A DNA stretch of 64,000 nucleotides from Lentihominibacter hominis (GTDB lineage Bacteria; Bacillota; Clostridia; Peptostreptococcales; Anaerovoracaceae): positions 62,001-126,000 of the forward strand of contig NZ_JACRTA010000001.1 in assembly GCF_014385065.1 (NCBI RefSeq), given 5' to 3'. The notes below the pieces were generated by a model. The model saw only the letters and a list, made by a program, of their open reading frames with translations, was not told the origin of the DNA and searched no databases. Shown here one piece after another: positions 9,130 to 17,771 of this stretch. A program made the translations under genes and the position numbers. Numbering within the stretch: position 1 is the stretch's first letter; each line of letters starts with the position of its first letter.

Positions 9130-9774
9130 ATGGCAAAAGAAAGTCTTAAAAGCAAAGCTTATAATCTTATAAAAACAAAAATCGTAAACTGTGAATATGC
9201 TCCGGGTACATTTCTAAACGAATCCATGCTCATGGGAGAAATAGGCTCCAGCCGAACACCTATCCGAGAAGCTCTCAGTAAACTCGAACAAGAAAATCTT
9301 GTAAGAATACTTCCTAAAAAGGGAGTCATGGTGTCTGATCTTTCGGTTAATGAAATAAATATGATATTTGAAACAAGACTTCTTATCGAACCATATATCG
9401 TGAAAAACTATGGTCAATTCGTCCCACCTGAGATACTTACTTCAATGAAAGATACATTCACAAGAAGGCACCTTCTCGAAATTTCCTCTGAAGAAATATA
9501 CTCCAAAGACGAACAATTTCACAAATTACTTATAGAATCCAGCAAAAACGTCTATTTCATACATACTATGGATCATATATACAACCAGAACTACAGACTT
9601 CGCGTCATCGCAGGCAATGGCTCACGCGACCGTATTATCGCTTCCAACGATGAACATATACATACCATCGAACTCATGCTTGCAAAAAAATACGATGCAG
9701 CTTCACAAGCCATGAAGCTGCATCTTGAAAAAGCAAAAGAAGCAAGTTTCTCAAATTTTATAAATTCATATTAA
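9130..9774 (+). CDS. GntR-family transcriptional regulator, FCD subfamily
   Basis: 214 aa. The N-terminal winged helix-turn-helix (residues ~1-70) contains GSSRTPIREALSKLEQENLV and the wing ILPKKGVMVSDL. The C-terminal all-helical FCD effector domain contains the metal-binding Asp/His pattern (FHKLLIESSKN and a later IHTIELMLAKK). AAGAAGGAG lies 6 bases before ATG. It is divergent from the permease-peptidase-uxa operon and most likely represses it until a sugar acid such as a hexuronate pathway intermediate binds. Its stop overlaps that of the convergent CorC-like gene. Confidence 0.9.
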   Translation: MAKESLKSKAYNLIKTKIVNCEYAPGTFLNESMLMGEIGSSRTPIREALSKLEQENLVRILPKKGVMVSDLSVNEINMIFETRLLIEPYIVKNYGQFVPPEILTSMKDTFTRRHLLEISSEEIYSKDEQFHKLLIESSKNVYFIHTMDHIYNQNYRLRVIAGNGSRDRIIASNDEHIHTIELMLAKKYDAASQAMKLHLEKAKEASFSNFINSY

Positions 9775-11117
9775 GAAACTTTATCCTCAGCAGGCTCCTG
9801 TTCCTGCTGTTTTTCTATCTTGATCCTTATTTTATCTATGCGGTGACGCTCCATGCGATTTATGATAAACGTCACCTTTGTATTTTTATTTTCTATTGAT
9901 ACTCTGTCCCCTTCATCCGGGATTCTGTCAAAAATAGTCAGAAGAAGTCCGGCAGCAGTTTCACATTCTTCTGTTTCTTCCGGCTCGAAACCTATCAGCT
10001 GCACAAGCTCTGAGACAGGAAGAAGCCCGTCTATAAGAAATCTGTTGCGACCCAGCGATATCACCTTCGAATCTTCGCTCTGTATATATTCATCATCATC
10101 TATATTCCCCACTATCTGCTTCATAACATCTGATGAAGTGACAATACCGGCAGTCCCGCCGTATTCATCTACAACAAGAGCAAATTTAGTCTCTTTATCC
10201 TGCATTATCTGCATAAGACGATCCACGGAAAGAGATTCAGAAACTGCTACCACCTCTCTTACGGGAAGATTCTCATAGTTGGTTCCGTTTATCTTCTCAT
10301 CATTCCAGTATAAATCCTTAAGATGAATAAATCCCTCTATGTGATCTTTATCTCCTCTGCATACAGGATATCTCGTATATTTACATCTCTTTATCATATC
10401 CAAATTCTGACTGTAAGGCAGCGCCAGATCAAAACACTCCATATTTGTCCTCGGAGTCATGATAGAGTATACATCTTTATTATAAAGTTCGAATATATTG
10501 TCCACAAATTCATTCTGTTTGGGATCTATGAGACCGCTCTTGGTACTTTCATCGATAAGAATCTGAATCTCTTCGCCGGTATAAACTTCATGTTCGTTAG
10601 CGATATCATGACCCATCAGCTTCATAACTCCGTTTGTGACGGAATTGAACAGCCACATTATCGGCGCCGTTATACGGTAAAACCACACAAGCGGCAAAGC
10701 CGTAAAACGGGCATATTTATCCGTTGAAAATATAGCCAAAGACTTCGGGATAAGCTCTCCTACCACGATATGCAGAGCTGTTACCAAAGCGAATCCCACT
10801 GCGACAGAAATAGCCGACACTGCAGATTCCGGAACATCTAAAAAAGCAAGGCCCGGTCGAATAAGCTCTGAAACAGCAGGTTCTCCCAGCCATCCCAAAG
10901 CCAGCGATGCCAGTGTTATACCAAGCTGACATGCCGAAAGATACGCGTTTACATTATTAGCCACGAGCAAAGCCGCTTTTGCACCGCTTTTCCCCTCCTC
11001 TTCGGCAATCTGCAGCTGTGATTTACGAACTCTTACAAGGGCGAATTCAGCTACAACGAAAAATGCATTCATCAATAAAAAAAATAATACTAAAACTAAA
11101 CTAAGTGCTACTGACAA
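9771..11117 (-). CDS. CNNM/CorC-family membrane protein with CBS domains
   Basis: 448 aa. The N-terminal DUF21 domain (residues ~1-195) has four hydrophobic segments. A CBS-pair follows (YSIMTPRTNMECFDL through GIVTSSDVMKQIVG, ~210-345), then a CorC/HlyC C-terminal domain (~355-435) with RIPDEGDRV. Proteins of this build are linked to magnesium or cobalt efflux and are often annotated hemolysin; actual haemolysis is unlikely. The gene is convergent with the GntR gene and shares stop-codon bases with it. Confidence 0.9.
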   Translation of the reverse strand: MSVALSLVLVLFFLLMNAFFVVAEFALVRVRKSQLQIAEEEGKSGAKAALLVANNVNAYLSACQLGITLASLALGWLGEPAVSELIRPGLAFLDVPESAVSAISVAVGFALVTALHIVVGELIPKSLAIFSTDKYARFTALPLVWFYRITAPIMWLFNSVTNGVMKLMGHDIANEHEVYTGEEIQILIDESTKSGLIDPKQNEFVDNIFELYNKDVYSIMTPRTNMECFDLALPYSQNLDMIKRCKYTRYPVCRGDKDHIEGFIHLKDLYWNDEKINGTNYENLPVREVVAVSESLSVDRLMQIMQDKETKFALVVDEYGGTAGIVTSSDVMKQIVGNIDDDEYIQSEDSKVISLGRNRFLIDGLLPVSELVQLIGFEPEETEECETAAGLLLTIFDRIPDEGDRVSIENKNTKVTFIINRMERHRIDKIRIKIEKQQEQEPAEDKVS

Positions 11118-11162
11118 GTAAAATCCTCCTTTTTACTGTTTATGAATATCTGAAAAAAATCT

Positions 11163-11822
11163 TTATCGGCTCTCACGCATAAGTATCTTACAGAGCTCAT
11201 CAGGTGTCTGCGCAATAATCTCTGCTCCATGGCTCTTTAGAAAATCTTTTTCCCGAAATCCCCATGATACAGCGATCTCATCTATATCTGCATTTTTTGC
11301 AGTCTGTATATCAACCTCAGAATCACCTATATATACCGACTCTTTCTTATCAATACCAAGAACATCCATAACATATTCCACACTGTCCGGACAAGGCTTT
11401 CTTCTAACACCTTCTCTTTCTCCTACAGAAATATCCGAAAGCCCGAAAAAGAATTTCCTGCATAATTCTTGAACTGCATAGTCGGCTTTATTAGATACGA
11501 CTGCTATGCGAATACCCGCATTTTTCAGAGTATCAATACATTGCAGCATACCCTCATAAGGTTTTGTTTTATCAAAGCAATGATCTTTATAATACTCGTT
11601 AAAGTCACGGAACACCCTTTCCGTAACATTGTCTTCTGAACCCTGAGGCACAGCTCTTTCAATCAGATTATATATACCATTGCCGACAAACTGCTTCACC
11701 TCATTTGAAGTCCGTACAGGCAGATGATTTTGACTTAAAGCGTAATTCGTACTGTCGGTAAGATCTTCCAATGTATCAAGTATCGTGCCGTCCAGATCAA
11801 AAATAACCAGGCTATATCTCAT
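11163..11822 (-). CDS. HAD-family hydrolase, phosphoglycolate phosphatase-like
   Basis: 219 aa. HAD motif I is FDLDGTILDT (nucleophile Asp9, acid/base Asp11), motif II VVSNK, motif III lysine in RRKPCPDS, motif IV YIGDSEVDIQTA. The helical cap after motif I is typical of the Gph/PgmB-like subfamily. AAAGGA precedes the start. Substrate cannot be decided; phosphoglycolate or a small sugar phosphate is most likely. Same strand as the CorC-like gene, 45 bases upstream of it, so the two may be cotranscribed. Confidence 0.85.
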   Translation of the reverse strand: MRYSLVIFDLDGTILDTLEDLTDSTNYALSQNHLPVRTSNEVKQFVGNGIYNLIERAVPQGSEDNVTERVFRDFNEYYKDHCFDKTKPYEGMLQCIDTLKNAGIRIAVVSNKADYAVQELCRKFFFGLSDISVGEREGVRRKPCPDSVEYVMDVLGIDKKESVYIGDSEVDIQTAKNADIDEIAVSWGFREKDFLKSHGAEIIAQTPDELCKILMRESR

Positions 11823-12014
11823 ATTATATTTGTCCTTTCTCTGGTTAAAAAAATATATTCTTTTTTATGATATCGCAAAAAAGCCCGGAGTGCAATAATA
11901 CCTTTAATTTTTCTTTTTCGCGCTCTTATACTTGACACAGAAAAAATTTTATGTTAAATTTCCATATCTTTTGTGTAAAATGAACAAATATCAAGAAGAA
12001 AGAAGGAAAAATAT

Positions 12015-12719
12015 ATGTATCCATTAGGGGTTATAATTGATTGTTTATGTGTATTCATAGGGACAAACATAGGATGTTTTATGCAGAACAGGCTTCCGGA
12101 AAAATTAAAACATTCACTCCACGATGTCTTCGGTGTCGCAGCGATAGCCATAGGAATAACATCTCTGATAAAGCTCAGCTCTCTTCCGGCTGTCATACTC
12201 TCTCTTATCCTTGGAATGATAGTAGGAGAACTTCTTGATGCTGAAAAACATATCAAAAGCTTTTTCAGTAAGATACTCCTCAAATTCAAATTTTCCGTAC
12301 CAAATGATGAAGATGAATATTTACAATTCTATCTGATTGTTGCCATAACATTCTGCGCCAGCGGCACAAATATCTTCGGCGCCATCGATGAAGGCATTAC
12401 CGGCGATTTCACCATATTGCTGTCAAAGGCCACTATGGACATATTCGCCTCTGTCATATTCGCTTCGACGCTGGGAAAGGCTATGAATCTTATAATCATT
12501 CCGCAGTTTCTCATACTCAGTCTGTTCTTTTACTCATCTCAGCTTATAACTCCGTTTATCACGACAAATATGTTCAATGATTTTATTGCTGTAGGCGGAC
12601 TGATGACATTTATTCTGGGGCTTAATATCGCAAAGATTAAAAGCATAAGCGCAGTCAATCTGCTTCCCGCACTTTTGATCGTATGGCCGGCCTCTTATGC
12701 TTTTTCACTCTTTCTTTAA
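12015..12719 (+). CDS. DUF554 family membrane protein
   Basis: 234 aa with about seven hydrophobic segments. The N-terminus (PLGVIIDCLCVFIGTNIGCF) and the internal segment FCASGTNIFGAIDEGITGD are typical of DUF554 (YdfK-like) proteins. Function is unknown for the family; a transporter role is often assumed. AAGAAGAAAGAAGGA lies upstream of the ATG. It is a lone plus-strand gene between minus-strand neighbours, followed by a hairpin. Confidence 0.85.
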   Translation: MYPLGVIIDCLCVFIGTNIGCFMQNRLPEKLKHSLHDVFGVAAIAIGITSLIKLSSLPAVILSLILGMIVGELLDAEKHIKSFFSKILLKFKFSVPNDEDEYLQFYLIVAITFCASGTNIFGAIDEGITGDFTILLSKATMDIFASVIFASTLGKAMNLIIIPQFLILSLFFYSSQLITPFITTNMFNDFIAVGGLMTFILGLNIAKIKSISAVNLLPALLIVWPASYAFSLFL

Positions 12720-12735
12720 AGCGCCTTACATACAA

Positions 12736-12761
12736 AGAGAGCCCGTCATAATGGGCTCTCT
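12736..12761. terminator. Hairpin after the DUF554 gene, possible bidirectional terminator
   Basis: Perfect 9-bp stem AGAGAGCCC / GGGCTCTCT with an 8-base loop, lying between convergent genes (DUF554 on plus, PepSY protein on minus). The flanking T-runs are short, so termination strength is uncertain. Confidence 0.6.
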
Positions 12762-12782
12762 GTCAAAATTCCATCAATATAA

Positions 12783-13388
12783 TCAGTTGTGTACCGATTC
12801 GGCTCCTCTGCTTATTATGTCTCCTGTCACTCCGTCTATTTCAAAATCATATTCCATTCCGTCATAGACTATCTCTATTTCATAGACCAACTTTCCATGA
12901 TCCGTATCCACATCCATCTTTTTCACCGAGTCTTCGCTCGCTCCTGAAACATTGGAAAGAGCAATCTCCCTTGCTTTATCCATACCTATATCATTTTGAG
13001 ACGGAGCTGCCTGGTCAGAATTTTCCTGACCTGTTCCTATCTTCTTTGTCTCCATGTTTATTACATTACCGTTTCTGGCAAGTATCTCAAAATCATACAA
13101 TGTATCATCATATGAAACTGTTACATCATATATCATTCTTCCGTCATCAAATTCCTTGTTGGAGGTAAGTGAATATTCCTTACCTTGGACTCCTGCCTGC
13201 TTACATGCTATATCCCCGGCCTCTGACTTGCTTATGCCTCCTAAAACCCCCATGAACCAGCAGACTATAAGCGCTATTACAATTACAGCGGCTATGACGA
13301 TTACAGCAATAATGCCCTTCTTCCCTTTTTTCCTCTCAGATCCTTTATTATTGGTCATGTTTTCTGCTGAATTATTATTTTTTTCCAT
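12783..13388 (-). CDS. Membrane-anchored protein with two PepSY domains
   Basis: 201 aa. A charged Asn/Lys-rich N-terminus is followed by one strong membrane segment (GIIAVIVIAAVIVIALIVCW, residues ~25-45). Two repeats of a PepSY fold follow, each with the pattern start-helix, YDVTVSYDDTLYDFEI or YEIEIVYDGMEYDFEI, then a G-N/D-(V)I turn. A short polar linker (QENSDQAAPSQND) joins them. PepSY domains are thought to modulate extracytoplasmic peptidases. The topology suggests an extracellular domain anchored by the N-terminal helix. Confidence 0.8.
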   Translation of the reverse strand: MEKNNNSAENMTNNKGSERKKGKKGIIAVIVIAAVIVIALIVCWFMGVLGGISKSEAGDIACKQAGVQGKEYSLTSNKEFDDGRMIYDVTVSYDDTLYDFEILARNGNVINMETKKIGTGQENSDQAAPSQNDIGMDKAREIALSNVSGASEDSVKKMDVDTDHGKLVYEIEIVYDGMEYDFEIDGVTGDIISRGAESVHN

Positions 13389-13524
13389 TTTCCCTTCTCC
13401 TTTCAGTATATTATTCCGGTCGTTATAATGGTTAATCCTTCCGGCGATGTCTACATATTATACCACCATAATGAAACCTTCATTATTAATAGATTAAAAA
13501 CAGATTAAAATAATATCAACTTTC

Positions 13525-13872
13525 TTATTTGAGTTCTCTGAGAAGCTCTTCAAAATTCATACTCATAAATGCTTCATCCTCAGTTACTCCCTGAGGATTC
13601 TTATAATCTTTCAACTCTTTTATATTGCCTGTCATATATTTTCCGTTTTCATAATCTTCATTTTTAACACAGGCAAAGATATACTCGTCTATATTCCATC
13701 TTACAAAATTAGTAATTCTTGTTTCCACAGCTCCATCTGTCTCGAAAAACCAGAAATCTCTCACCTCATTATCTTTCGTCCAGTGCATTATATAAACATC
13801 TGTTACCGGTGTCATTCCCATCTCCGCTGTGATACCGTTTTCCGCCAACAATTCAATAAATTTTTCTTTCAT
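13525..13872 (-). CDS. Hypothetical protein, 115 aa, family not recognised
   Basis: A clean reading frame (MKEKFIELLAENGITAEMG...) with AGAGAGGCG upstream of the ATG. The protein is soluble, acidic and rich in aromatic residues (IMHWTKDNEVRDFWFFETDG, FVRWNIDEYIFACV), ending in an amphipathic helix (FMSMNFEELLRELK). No signal peptide and no recognised motif. It lies 104 bases downstream of the selenium/molybdenum operon on the same strand and could be read from it, but nothing ties it to that function. Confidence 0.65.
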   Translation of the reverse strand: MKEKFIELLAENGITAEMGMTPVTDVYIMHWTKDNEVRDFWFFETDGAVETRITNFVRWNIDEYIFACVKNEDYENGKYMTGNIKELKDYKNPQGVTEDEAFMSMNFEELLRELK

Positions 13873-13976
13873 AAATAACGCCTCTCTTTATCTAAAATTT
13901 TCTGCAAAATATGTTTTGCTCTGATATATTTATAATAATACATTCTTTTAAAAAAATCAAATATATGAAGCTTGAA

Positions 13977-15206
13977 TCAACCGGCCCCGCCGTCAGCGGA
14001 ACACCTCGATTCTGCCGCCTTTTCAGCACGAATCAGATCTTCATGTGTATCAATATCATATAGCTCAATTTTATCTTTCACTTTCACAAGACTCACATCA
14101 TTTTTATATTTCTCTACCAGATACGATCCCCCTGTCTTTGGAGGAAGATCTGCAAGCTGACTGAAATATCTCTTTGCAAATAATATGGGTGCTCCCGCCT
14201 CTTTTCCATAAGACAGACGACAGATACCTGTTCCTCCGCCGGAAAAGATCCTCATAAGATTCCCGATACTTTCGCGTCTTAGAAAAGGCTGATCACACGG
14301 GCAAAAAAGACACGCATCCATATCTGCCATTTCTTTTATACCTAAAGCAACTGCATCATTTCTGCCCGGAAGCTGATGAAATATCACATCTACATTAAAC
14401 TTTTTGCATATATCCTCTACTTCTCTGCTTCTGGTAACAACAATGCGTCTTGCAAATATATCACCGTCTGTGATATCGAGAGCTGTCTCCATCATAGTCT
14501 TTTCTCTGAACTTTGCCAAAAGCTTATTGCTTCCGAAACGTTTACCCAGACCCGAGGCCATAAGAATGCACCCTATTTTCCCTCCGGTTTCAACATTTAT
14601 GTCAGCTTTTATCAATGCTGCTATATGTCTTTGATATGCTGATCCATCGTGACTCGGCTCTATAACAATCTCCTTTTTCGGATATTTTTTTTTCAGCGGC
14701 TCTACATAGCCTTTCTTCACCAGAGTTTGTATATGAGAAGGAACTATCGCTGTATCATCACTGATATCCAAAACATTTTTTACAAGCTCCGGTCTGTGAG
14801 CTGCTTCTTCTACCTTTCTTCCAAGAGCATGAAGGCCGCATACTATTATTATTCTATCAACATTATCATAAATGACCGGCTCATATGAAGCCGGAAATTT
14901 TACAGGTTTTCTGTTAGAGCCATCTGCCTCTGTCAATACTATATCAGCATGCTCGCACACTTTATTATATGTATTTTCTGAAAGAGAGCCGAGCTTTTCA
15001 CCATCCATTCTCCCTGCCATAACATAATGATTTTCATCAAGCGCCTTTATTATGATGCCGGGATCATCTGTAATCAAAGCATCCTTTTCTATAGCCATAT
15101 GGGTAGAAGTATTCACCAATACTTTTAATCCCCGTCTCAGATATCTTTCGGCATATTTCTTTATGAGAGTTGTCTTGCCTCCTGAGCCTACTACTGCCAT
15201 AATCAT
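13977..15206 (-). CDS. YqeC-MocA fusion: hydroxylase accessory protein plus molybdenum cofactor cytidylyltransferase
   Basis: 409 aa, two domains. Residues 1-~205 match YqeC, an accessory protein of selenium-dependent molybdenum hydroxylases, with a P-loop GSGGKTTLIKK (near 7). Residues ~208-400 form a MobA-like nucleotidyltransferase with the signature LMASGLGKRFGSNKLLAKF and a later FCPCDQPFL; this is the MocA type, which adds CMP to molybdopterin for XdhA-type enzymes. The start overlaps the end of the cysteine desulfurase (ATGA-type overlap). Last gene of the selenium-molybdenum operon. In many genomes these two activities are separate genes. Confidence 0.88.
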   Translation of the reverse strand: MIMAVVGSGGKTTLIKKYAERYLRRGLKVLVNTSTHMAIEKDALITDDPGIIIKALDENHYVMAGRMDGEKLGSLSENTYNKVCEHADIVLTEADGSNRKPVKFPASYEPVIYDNVDRIIIVCGLHALGRKVEEAAHRPELVKNVLDISDDTAIVPSHIQTLVKKGYVEPLKKKYPKKEIVIEPSHDGSAYQRHIAALIKADINVETGGKIGCILMASGLGKRFGSNKLLAKFREKTMMETALDITDGDIFARRIVVTRSREVEDICKKFNVDVIFHQLPGRNDAVALGIKEMADMDACLFCPCDQPFLRRESIGNLMRIFSGGGTGICRLSYGKEAGAPILFAKRYFSQLADLPPKTGGSYLVEKYKNDVSLVKVKDKIELYDIDTHEDLIRAEKAAESRCSADGGAG

Positions 15207-16315
15207 GCTTCATGCCCTCTGATCTTTATTATCTCTTTCAGCGCTTCTGAGCATTCTCTTATATCTTCTTTCCTGTTATTTATGCCGAAACTGAATCTCA
15301 CAGTTGATTCTGTTCCGTAATGTTCATGAATCAAAGGGGCACAATGAGCTCCTGCTCTCGTCTCAATTCCGTATTCACGGGACAGAATATCGCTTACCGC
15401 CGCAGCATCCATACCCTCGACATTAAGTGAAACAATGCCTGTATATTCCTTTTCTTTTTCTCTGTAAACTTTCACGCCATCAAAGGATGAAAGTATCCTG
15501 CAAAACTCTTCTGCAAGTAACTGCTCGTGTCTCAAAATATTTTCAATTCCGCATTCTTTCAGAAAATCAAGCGACCTGTTCAGGCTTACTATCCCCGGAA
15601 CATTCAGAGTACCCGCTTCAAGAGCTGAGGGATACTGCTTTGGATGTTCTGTATCAAAAGAAGCAAATCCGCTGCCCCCTACTTTAAGAGGTCGTATATC
15701 TATATCCTCTCCCAGACATATCCCCCCTATACCCTGCATTGCCAACAAGCCTTTGTGACCTGTAAAACATATCACATCAAGTTCACTTTCTTTTAGAGAA
15801 ACAGGGAGTACACCTGCACTTTGAGCTGTATCCGCCACTGACAGCAAACCGTTTTGCCTGCAAAATTTTCCTATGCCTTCAATATCATTTATTTCTCCTG
15901 TAACATTGGAAACATGATTTATTATCACAGCCTTTGTATCAGACCTTATATGCTTTTTGATTTCTTCAGTTGAACCTCCACATACAGAAAGTCGGCATCC
16001 TAAACGATAAAGCGGTCTAAGCACACTATTATGCTCCATATATGTTGTTATAATATGATCTTGCGGCCCAAATAATCCCTGTATAACCGTATTGAGGCTT
16101 TCCGTAACCCCGCTGGTAAATACAACATGATCAAAATCACAGTCAAATAAATCAGCCAGTTTTATCCTGGTATCCAGTACCATCCTTGCCGCATCCATAG
16201 CCATATGATTGTTTCCGCGGCCGGGATTTCCCGGGTGTTTCAGGTATTCACATACAGCCGCTATGGTTTTCTCGGGTTTAAAATACGTTGTAGCCGCATT
16301 ATCCGCATATATCAT
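15203..16315 (-). CDS. Cysteine desulfurase-like protein of the selenium/molybdenum hydroxylase system (EF2568 type)
   Basis: 370-residue class V aminotransferase-fold PLP enzyme. YADNAATT is at the N-terminus, the PLP lysine is Lys188 in FTGHKG, and a catalytic-loop cysteine, Cys325, lies in RAGAHCAP. It may release S from cysteine to install the terminal sulfido ligand, or Se for the selenido ligand, on the molybdenum cofactor. It overlaps both flanking genes (yqeB end and yqeC-mocA start), so they are translationally linked. It differs from housekeeping IscS/NifS and is typical of this cluster type. Confidence 0.88.
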   Translation of the reverse strand: MIYADNAATTYFKPEKTIAAVCEYLKHPGNPGRGNNHMAMDAARMVLDTRIKLADLFDCDFDHVVFTSGVTESLNTVIQGLFGPQDHIITTYMEHNSVLRPLYRLGCRLSVCGGSTEEIKKHIRSDTKAVIINHVSNVTGEINDIEGIGKFCRQNGLLSVADTAQSAGVLPVSLKESELDVICFTGHKGLLAMQGIGGICLGEDIDIRPLKVGGSGFASFDTEHPKQYPSALEAGTLNVPGIVSLNRSLDFLKECGIENILRHEQLLAEEFCRILSSFDGVKVYREKEKEYTGIVSLNVEGMDAAAVSDILSREYGIETRAGAHCAPLIHEHYGTESTVRFSFGINNRKEDIRECSEALKEIIKIRGHEA

Positions 16316-17123
16316 GTCTTTTTCCTTTCAATTTAAAAAGAGCTTCCAATACACCTCCCGCTATACACCTTGCCTTATCGGAAATCGTAAAACAATTATC
16401 ATATTCCTCTTTACGAGGATCTATATCTGCTATCTTAAGCCCTTTTTTCACAACATATCCATCATGTATCACCCCGCGAAGAATACCGTTAAGAGATGCC
16501 TTTACGGGAATAATTCCACTGTCTGATTCGATAAAAGACACAATATCATCTTTCTTTACTATATCCCCGATCTGCCTTACTTCTCTTAAAACCCCGGAAG
16601 CAGGGCTGTGTATTACCCTTTCGCTGGTATAGCCTTCTATATTACCCGGTATTCCCGTATTTTCCATTGCCTGCCCCTCATATATCACTTTGCCAAGGTT
16701 ATGCCCTCGCATGGTTTCTATAACAGCATCCACATCTTTTCCCGCGTAAAAACCGGGACCCAGACCTATGGTAACCGGAGCCATATCTCTATAAGTGCCC
16801 AGATTCGCCTTTGCCATGGTGGCATCCACCACCGCCAAAGGTCTGAGTTTCTTTATGCATAATCCATTAGGATCTATAAGCAATGCAATTCTGCCTTCCT
16901 TCAAAAGAAAAGCAGCCTCTTCTACAGATCCTGCCATACTGCATATAACACCTTCCACTTCATGCTTTCCTTCATATGCAGCCTCACAAAAAGCTGCCTT
17001 ACGTCTTATGGCAGAAGGACTTGATATTTCCAACACAAGAACATTGAATCCACACTGATATAATTTGTATATGGTCCCTGTGGCAATATCTCCTCCACCT
17101 CTTACGATGATAAGATTCTCCAT
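16299..17123 (-). CDS. yqeB: YqeB, selenium-dependent molybdenum hydroxylase maturation protein (EF2563 type)
   Basis: About 274 aa. N-terminal Rossmann-like IIVRGGGDIATGT, central TIGLGPGFYAG (near 120), and a C-terminal biotinyl-like segment (HSPASGVLREVRQIGDIVKK ... IPVKASLNGILRG). This layout marks the YqeB family, found only with labile-selenium molybdenum hydroxylases. I prefer the ATG at 17121-17123 (MENLIIVRGGGD), 6 bases after GGCGGTG; a GTG at 17130-17132 and an ATG at 17124-17126 are alternatives. Exact biochemical step unknown; proposed to act in selenium insertion. Confidence 0.87.
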   Translation of the reverse strand: MENLIIVRGGGDIATGTIYKLYQCGFNVLVLEISSPSAIRRKAAFCEAAYEGKHEVEGVICSMAGSVEEAAFLLKEGRIALLIDPNGLCIKKLRPLAVVDATMAKANLGTYRDMAPVTIGLGPGFYAGKDVDAVIETMRGHNLGKVIYEGQAMENTGIPGNIEGYTSERVIHSPASGVLREVRQIGDIVKKDDIVSFIESDSGIIPVKASLNGILRGVIHDGYVVKKGLKIADIDPRKEEYDNCFTISDKARCIAGGVLEALFKLKGKRHDICG

Positions 17124-17135
17124 CATTCTCACCGC

Positions 17136-17756
17136 CTACGGTCTTATGACCTTTGACGCTCCACTGATAATTCTGACAATATCATACATATTTGTTACAT
17201 TGCCTACAGCCAGTTTATCCGTCATACCGTAAAAATTGAGACATGTACCGCATGTGAGTATTTCTGTCCCCTGCCCTTCCATAAATAACAGATCTTCAAG
17301 ACTGTCAGATTCTTCGCATGATAAAAAAGCTCCGCTGTTATACAGAATAACCGTTTCCGGCAATGAATCCTGCTTAGTCAGCGCAAAAACAAAGGCCTTC
17401 ATCAAGGCTTTTCCCAGTTCTTTTTCACCCTGTCCCATGGTTTCAGCAGAAATTACTACCACATCATTATTGTGGGGTGACATATCACATACAATATCTT
17501 TACTCAGATCTTTCTGAAGATTCATATTGTTTCCGGCGCTTACAGTAATAGTTACCTGATAATTCACGTCATCTGTTTTTTCATGGCTGAAGCCATAACC
17601 CCTCACATTGGCAAACTTAGAGAGATTCTGCACAGCTATCTCATTATCCACAAGTACATCAACAGACTCTCCCTCCTCCATATTCTCTATCTCATTCTTT
17701 GTATTGACTACAGGCAAAGGACATATTAATCCCCTTGCATCAACTACGTGTTTCAT
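17136..17756 (-). CDS. yedF: YedF, TusA/SirA-like plus DsrE-like selenium metabolism protein
   Basis: About 206 aa with two domains. Residues 1-75 are a TusA/SirA-like domain with the cysteine motif DARGLICPLPVVNTK. Residues ~85-205 are DsrE-like with CGTCLNFYG. This pairing is the selenium-associated YedF family and suggests transfer of selenium or sulfur as a persulfide/selenopersulfide. ATG at 17754-17756 is preferred because AAAGG lies 9 bases upstream; the ATG three codons earlier sits next to that site. It follows selD by 15 bases. Confidence 0.88.
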   Translation of the reverse strand: MKHVVDARGLICPLPVVNTKNEIENMEEGESVDVLVDNEIAVQNLSKFANVRGYGFSHEKTDDVNYQVTITVSAGNNMNLQKDLSKDIVCDMSPHNNDVVVISAETMGQGEKELGKALMKAFVFALTKQDSLPETVILYNSGAFLSCEESDSLEDLLFMEGQGTEILTCGTCLNFYGMTDKLAVGNVTNMYDIVRIISGASKVIRP

Positions 17757-17771
17757 AATACCCATCCTTTG

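Noticed and set aside
9771..11117. Haemolysin
   Set aside because: The DUF21-CBS-CorC architecture points to a metal-transport membrane protein; the haemolysin name is historical.
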